Source: Pseudoduganella flava
GTDB taxonomy: Bacteria > Pseudomonadota > Gammaproteobacteria > Burkholderiales > Burkholderiaceae_D
Length of the DNA: 64,000 nt
Direction of reading: 5' to 3'
NCBI RefSeq assembly: GCF_007830495.1
Contig: NZ_VLKW01000003.1
Coordinates: 62,001-126,000, forward strand
The notes beneath the pieces were generated by a model, which was not told the DNA's origin, searched no databases, and was given only the letters and a program-made list of their open reading frames with translations. A program made the position numbers and the translations under genes. Below are positions 60,689 to 64,000 of this stretch, one piece after another (position 1 is the stretch's first letter; every line of letters starts with the position of its first letter).

Positions 60689-61894
60689 TCAGCCGTGAGT
60701 GCCGGCCTTGCGAGCGAGCTGCAGGGGCGGGCGCCCCTGGAACTCCAGCGCCTTCACGGCGTTGCGGCCGGCATTCTTCGCCGCGTACAGCAACTGGTCG
60801 GCCAGCTCGATCAGCGCCTCCTGCGGGAAGCGCGCGGTGACGTGGGCGAAGTTCACGGACGTGACGCCGAAGCTGGCGGTGACGGCCACCGGATGGCCCG
60901 TCGCGATCTGCGTGGTGGCCACCGCCAGCGCCGCGCGCATGCGTTCTGCCAGGTGCGTGGCACCGGCCAGGTCCGTTTCCGGCAGCACGATCAGGAACTC
61001 TTCGCCGCCGAAGCGGATCAGGCTGTCCACGTTCTCGCGCATCATGCCGCGCAGCAGAGACGCGAACGCGACCAGCACCTGGTCGCCGGCCGCATGGCCA
61101 TACGTGTCGTTGACGGCCTTGAAGTGATCGATGTCGCAGGCGACGACGGCGAGGCTGAGGCGGAAGCGGCGCGCGCGCGACAGCTCCATGTTCAGCAGTT
61201 CCTGTTGCAGGTATCGGCGGTTGTGGCAGCCCGTCAGCGGGTCGCGCTCGGACAGGTTCTTCAGCACCGACTGCACCCGGAACTCCTCGCGCCGGATCAT
61301 GTGGTAGCGCCGCGCCGCGATGCAGCCGAAGCCATTGGCCAGCGCCAGCAGCATGATCATCGACAGCACCTCCTCGGCCGCGAGCCGGTTCAGCAGCACG
61401 GCAACGACGATGAACACGATCGTCGACACGATCGCGATCGCCATCGAGTAGATCAGCCGGTTCGGAATGTACAGGTAGACGACGAGCACCATGATCGACA
61501 TCGCCATCGCATGCCACGGCAGCTCGGCCGGCCGCGCCAGCACGACGGGCGCGAACGCCAGCAGGCCGACGATCTCCGTCAGGCTGGCGGTCAGATAAAC
61601 CCGCCCCACCGAGTGCGGATGCAGGTGGTTCGTGACGCAGCTGGCCACCGCGACGACGCCGACGGCGAGCCGGCACGCGAACAGCAGCCAGGCGACCGTC
61701 CCCAGGCCGAGCGCGAGCACGTCCGTGACCCAGAACACCAGGTAGAACGCGGCGCAGAACAGCAATGCGGTGCGCAGCTGCGCCTTGGTGCGCGGCAGGA
61801 TGTGATGGCTGAAATGCGCCTCGACCGTCTTGTCGGTGAATTCCGCCGACAACCTGCAGATCGCGAACGCCGCGTCGTTGACGGGGGGTGACAC
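60689..61894 (-). CDS. membrane diguanylate cyclase (GGDEF)
   Basis: 401 residues. Six or so N-terminal transmembrane helices (about residues 35-200) and a C-terminal GGDEF domain: SERDPLTGCHNRRYLQQEL, DIDHFKAVNDTYGHAAGDQVL and RFGGEEFLIVLPE (active site GGEEF). It makes cyclic-di-GMP. The start is GTG at 61894, preceded by GGAG; an in-frame ATG 12 codons earlier has no site. With the HD-GYP enzyme at 20.8 kb it shows both sides of cyclic-di-GMP turnover in the window. No allosteric RxxD before GGEEF is obvious. Confidence 0.9.
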   Translation of the reverse strand: MSPPVNDAAFAICRLSAEFTDKTVEAHFSHHILPRTKAQLRTALLFCAAFYLVFWVTDVLALGLGTVAWLLFACRLAVGVVAVASCVTNHLHPHSVGRVYLTASLTEIVGLLAFAPVVLARPAELPWHAMAMSIMVLVVYLYIPNRLIYSMAIAIVSTIVFIVVAVLLNRLAAEEVLSMIMLLALANGFGCIAARRYHMIRREEFRVQSVLKNLSERDPLTGCHNRRYLQQELLNMELSRARRFRLSLAVVACDIDHFKAVNDTYGHAAGDQVLVAFASLLRGMMRENVDSLIRFGGEEFLIVLPETDLAGATHLAERMRAALAVATTQIATGHPVAVTASFGVTSVNFAHVTARFPQEALIELADQLLYAAKNAGRNAVKALEFQGRPPLQLARKAGTHG

Positions 61895-62347
61895 GTCTTC
61901 TCCTGACTGATGAGCCCGGTAGCCGGGCAAACAGCGGGTATTGTAATGGTATCTACTGTTTATTTATCTCACCAAAAGTCACGGAAGGGTCGCTATTTGT
62001 AGCGAAATGGCATGTTTTTTCCGTAAGGGTGGCGGGAATATGGTCGTGCCGATCACAAGGGTTGTCGTTGAGCAACCTTAATCTTCGAGCATGGTGGGGG
62101 ACGGCTTTCAGCCCGGGCTGGCAGTCGCAGCCGTGCGGGCGATGGCGTCCGAAAGCTGGGCTTTTATTGCGTCGAGCGGCAGGCGTCTTCGGCACAGGCC
62201 GTCGCCTGCTGCGCGTGCAACCAGCGGCCTGCGTCCCGATCAACAGCGGCTGGAGCCGTCGATCGAATTACCGAGTACGTCAAGAAAAAATGCCGGCCTG
62301 CTGTTGCGCCCAGGGCCGCTCAGGTCGGGGCGGTAAGGTCGGGCCGG
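61895..62347. other. intergenic region between cyclase and pilin genes
   Basis: About 450 bases, with a small perfect hairpin GCCCGG-TAG-CCGGGC (61914-61928) in the leader of the cyclase gene. The left part is AT-richer than the window, consistent with the cyclase promoter; the right part is GC-rich with no gene seen. Neither a riboswitch nor a known RNA was recognised. Confidence 0.4.
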
Positions 62348-62821
62348 TCAGCAGCCGGTATCCACAACCGCCACCGCTGCGGGCGTCAGGACGCCGGCGT
62401 TGGACACCGCTTCGGAATAAGTCGCCCTGCAGTTTGCCGCGTTCGGCGCCCCGTTTGGCGAGACGTGCAGGTCGCGGCCGTTGACGGTGATGGTCCAGTC
62501 ATCGGAACTCAAGCCGGCCGCGGTGGCGGTGGTGGCAGCGGATGACGGATAGCCGTTGACCATCGCCACGGTGGTGCCGTCCATATCCACGTCCGCGGTC
62601 AACGAGCCGGCCACCAGGGCCTTGCCGTGTGCCGTCGCGCTGGTCGTCGCCAGCGCCCCGCTCGCCGCGCGGACGGTAGCCCTGCGCGCATCGCTGCCCA
62701 AGTCGGCAAACCGCGGCAGCGCGGTCGCGGCCAGGATGCCCAGGATGACGATGACGACAATCAGTTCGATCAGCGTGAAGCCGGACTGGGTGCGCGTGAT
62801 GCGGGAGAGATGTGCGGTCAT
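62348..62821 (-). CDS. type IV pilin-like protein
   Basis: 157 residues. Class III/IV prepilin leader ending TQSG with FTLIELIVVIVILGILAATALPRF after the cleavage site (Glu5 present), then a mature domain with two Cys in its C-terminal third (ANCRATYSEAV, VDTGC) for the disulfide loop. Resembles MSHA-type or major pilins. It stands alone: no assembly genes are near, so it depends on a distant system. The ATG at 62821 has only a weak site; a start 24 codons earlier is not supported. Confidence 0.85.
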   Translation of the reverse strand: MTAHLSRITRTQSGFTLIELIVVIVILGILAATALPRFADLGSDARRATVRAASGALATTSATAHGKALVAGSLTADVDMDGTTVAMVNGYPSSAATTATAAGLSSDDWTITVNGRDLHVSPNGAPNAANCRATYSEAVSNAGVLTPAAVAVVDTGC

Positions 62822-63239
62822 GGCGAAAGATGGACTGACAGGGTGATACGCTCGATTGTTTGGATACCGCGTCGCGGCAAGACCGGACATCATCTGCCCA
62901 TCCTGGCACTAATTGGATGTTATTAATTTCAGTTGATTATACGCAATCATCTCCACCTGCCACCATATTTCTTCGATGAGGTGGACGCTTGGGACGATGG
63001 GTTGTTTCGTAGGCGCCACATCGAAAGACCCTGCGTGCGGGTGTTTGTAGGGGGCCACGAGAGGCCTTTCGCGATTCGAACGGGGACGTTTCGTCCGCCG
63101 CGACGATGCACCTCAACGGAATCGGGCGGCCATGCCGGCGGAACGGTAGGCGATGCGCCGCCATCGGGAGGCCATACGTTCGGGTGCCGTGTCCGATGGC
63201 GAGTGCGCACGACAGCCGGGTGGCCCCGGCCGCACGGAT
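62822..63239. other. intergenic region upstream of the pilin gene
   Basis: About 420 bases. An AT-rich stretch (about 62910-62950) holds TATAAT on the minus strand (62936-62941), some 115 bases before the pilin start. No clear -35 and no sigma-54 site were seen. The remaining part is GC-rich with open frames lacking ribosome binding sites; none is called. Confidence 0.4.
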
Positions 63240-63899
63240 TCAACTGCAGGTACCTGGATCAGGTACCGGAGTGGAGCCGCCACCGAGCAGCGACTGAACC
63301 TTCGGTAAAACACAAGGCAGGTCGGGATTGCGATTGCCGCGGTTGTTCACACCGACAAAATAGTCGTACATGATGTTCGCTTTGCTGGAATGGTCGGCGC
63401 CGAGCGCATGCAACAGCTCGTGCATGAAAACCCATTTGATGGCCTCTCTGTACTCTTGCTGATTACCCGGATCCAGGCACAGGCCGCCACAGGCGCTCTG
63501 GTCCTTGTAGATGTTCAGTACGCCGGTCGCCAGCCAGTTGCCCGTCGTCCCGATGCCGGCATAATCGCCGAGGTTCTTCGGATGATTGCCCTGGACGTTG
63601 ACGATGATCGAAACCGTGGCGTCATCCTCGGCTGGCATGAGGCGCAGCGTGATGCCGTCGATCTTCTGTGACAGCTCCGCGATGGCGGCCCGCATGCCCT
63701 CAACGAATTCCGGCGGCGCGGTGCGAGAAGGATCGAACACGATGTCGACGGTCGAATTGGGCCGGATACGGGGCTGGATATTCCTCTTGATGTCGTCGCA
63801 TCCGGGCGTCAGCGCGGACACGGTCGCGCTGAGTGTGGCGATCCCAAGGGCCAGAGCCAGTACGGTCTTGCGGACCTTGAAGAAGTGGGCGCGGCTCAT
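63240..63899 (-). CDS. matrixin-like (M10) secreted zinc metalloprotease
   Basis: 219 residues. Signal peptide (KTVLALALGIATLSATVSA) then a metzincin domain with HELLHALGADH (His160, Glu161, His164, His170) and Met-turn NIMYDY about residue 177. Short form without hemopexin domain. Two to four Cys (GCDD, ACGGLC, LPC, GTCS) could form disulfides. GGAGGG precedes the ATG; the ATG overlaps the stop of the upstream partial gene (ATGA). Possibly a secreted or periplasmic protease; substrate unknown. Confidence 0.85.
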   Translation of the reverse strand: MSRAHFFKVRKTVLALALGIATLSATVSALTPGCDDIKRNIQPRIRPNSTVDIVFDPSRTAPPEFVEGMRAAIAELSQKIDGITLRLMPAEDDATVSIIVNVQGNHPKNLGDYAGIGTTGNWLATGVLNIYKDQSACGGLCLDPGNQQEYREAIKWVFMHELLHALGADHSSKANIMYDYFVGVNNRGNRNPDLPCVLPKVQSLLGGGSTPVPDPGTCS

Positions 63900-64000
63900 T
63901 TGCAGCCCTCCCGATCGACGGCATCGGCTACCTGTGCCTTTGCCTGCGCCAGCGCAGTGCCGGGGGCAAAGGGTGTCCAACCCGGCCCCGGATGAACAAT
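63896..64000 (-). CDS. C-terminal fragment of a gene running off the window
   Basis: The last 34 codons of a frame on the minus strand open to the right edge, ending ...QVADAVDREGCK and TGA at 63896-63898. The stop overlaps the protease start as ATGA, which argues that it is real and translated with it. Nothing can be said of its function. Confidence 0.55.
   Translation of the reverse strand: MVHPGPGWTPFAPGTALAQAKAQVADAVDREGCK

Noticed and set aside
62933..63373. Open frames in the region between the pilin and the protease
   Set aside because: No ribosome binding sites, Arg/Pro-rich residue mix and no motifs.

Overview
The window is GC-rich (roughly two-thirds G+C), densely packed and has strong AGGAG-type ribosome binding sites. 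The gene content (RND and EmrAB pumps, LysR regulators, chemoreceptor, DUF1501/DUF1800 pair, ba3-type oxidase, IS200-like REP transposase) suggests a betaproteobacterium of the Oxalobacteraceae (Massilia, Duganella or Pseudoduganella type). This placement is inferred from gene style only. No rRNA, tRNA, CRISPR array or prophage was seen. Layout: 0-1.3 kb, a RES/Xre-type toxin-antitoxin pair. 1.3-10 kb, a lipoprotein gene, then a tight five-gene operon around a very large FtsZ/tubulin-like protein with a degenerate von Willebrand A-like protein, two zinc-ribbon proteins and a membrane protein. 10-14.5 kb, an M29-like peptidase, then a LysR regulator divergent from a phytanoyl-CoA-dioxygenase-like and a sugar-isomerase-like gene that overlap each other. 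14.5-15.7 kb, a REP-associated tyrosine transposase (RAYT) flanked by imperfect palindromes; three more copies lie at 55.2 kb. 15.9-22 kb, a PP2C/Ser-Thr kinase fusion with a formate/nitrite channel, then a CHASE histidine kinase and an HD-GYP response regulator. 22-29.5 kb, an OhrR-like regulator with a possibly leaderless promoter, then an M1 peptidase, a DUF6702 protein and a TonB-dependent receptor. 29.5-34.2 kb, a REC-histidine kinase, a 620-bp intergenic region holding a candidate small RNA and a second palindrome family, and the DUF1501/DUF1800 pair. 34.3-40.8 kb, a TetR-controlled RND tripartite pump. 40.8-46.4 kb, LysR/DoxX, two acetyltransferases, a GAF protein, a chemoreceptor and a lipoprotein. 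46.6-50.8 kb, an EmrB-EmrA-outer-membrane-factor operon coupled by ATGA overlaps. 51-55.1 kb, a DUF883-like protein with an internal 54-bp tandem repeat, a 722-residue Ala/Gln-rich coiled protein and an orphan amino-acid-binding protein. 55.3-60.6 kb, a six-gene respiratory operon (three c-type cytochromes, ba3-type oxidase subunits I and II, a 55-residue membrane protein). 60.7-64 kb, a diguanylate cyclase, a lone type IV pilin and a matrixin-like protease that overlaps a gene running off the window. The observations most worth following are the tubulin-like operon, the candidate sRNA at about 31.2 kb, the RAYT/REP set and the leaderless OhrR-type promoter.
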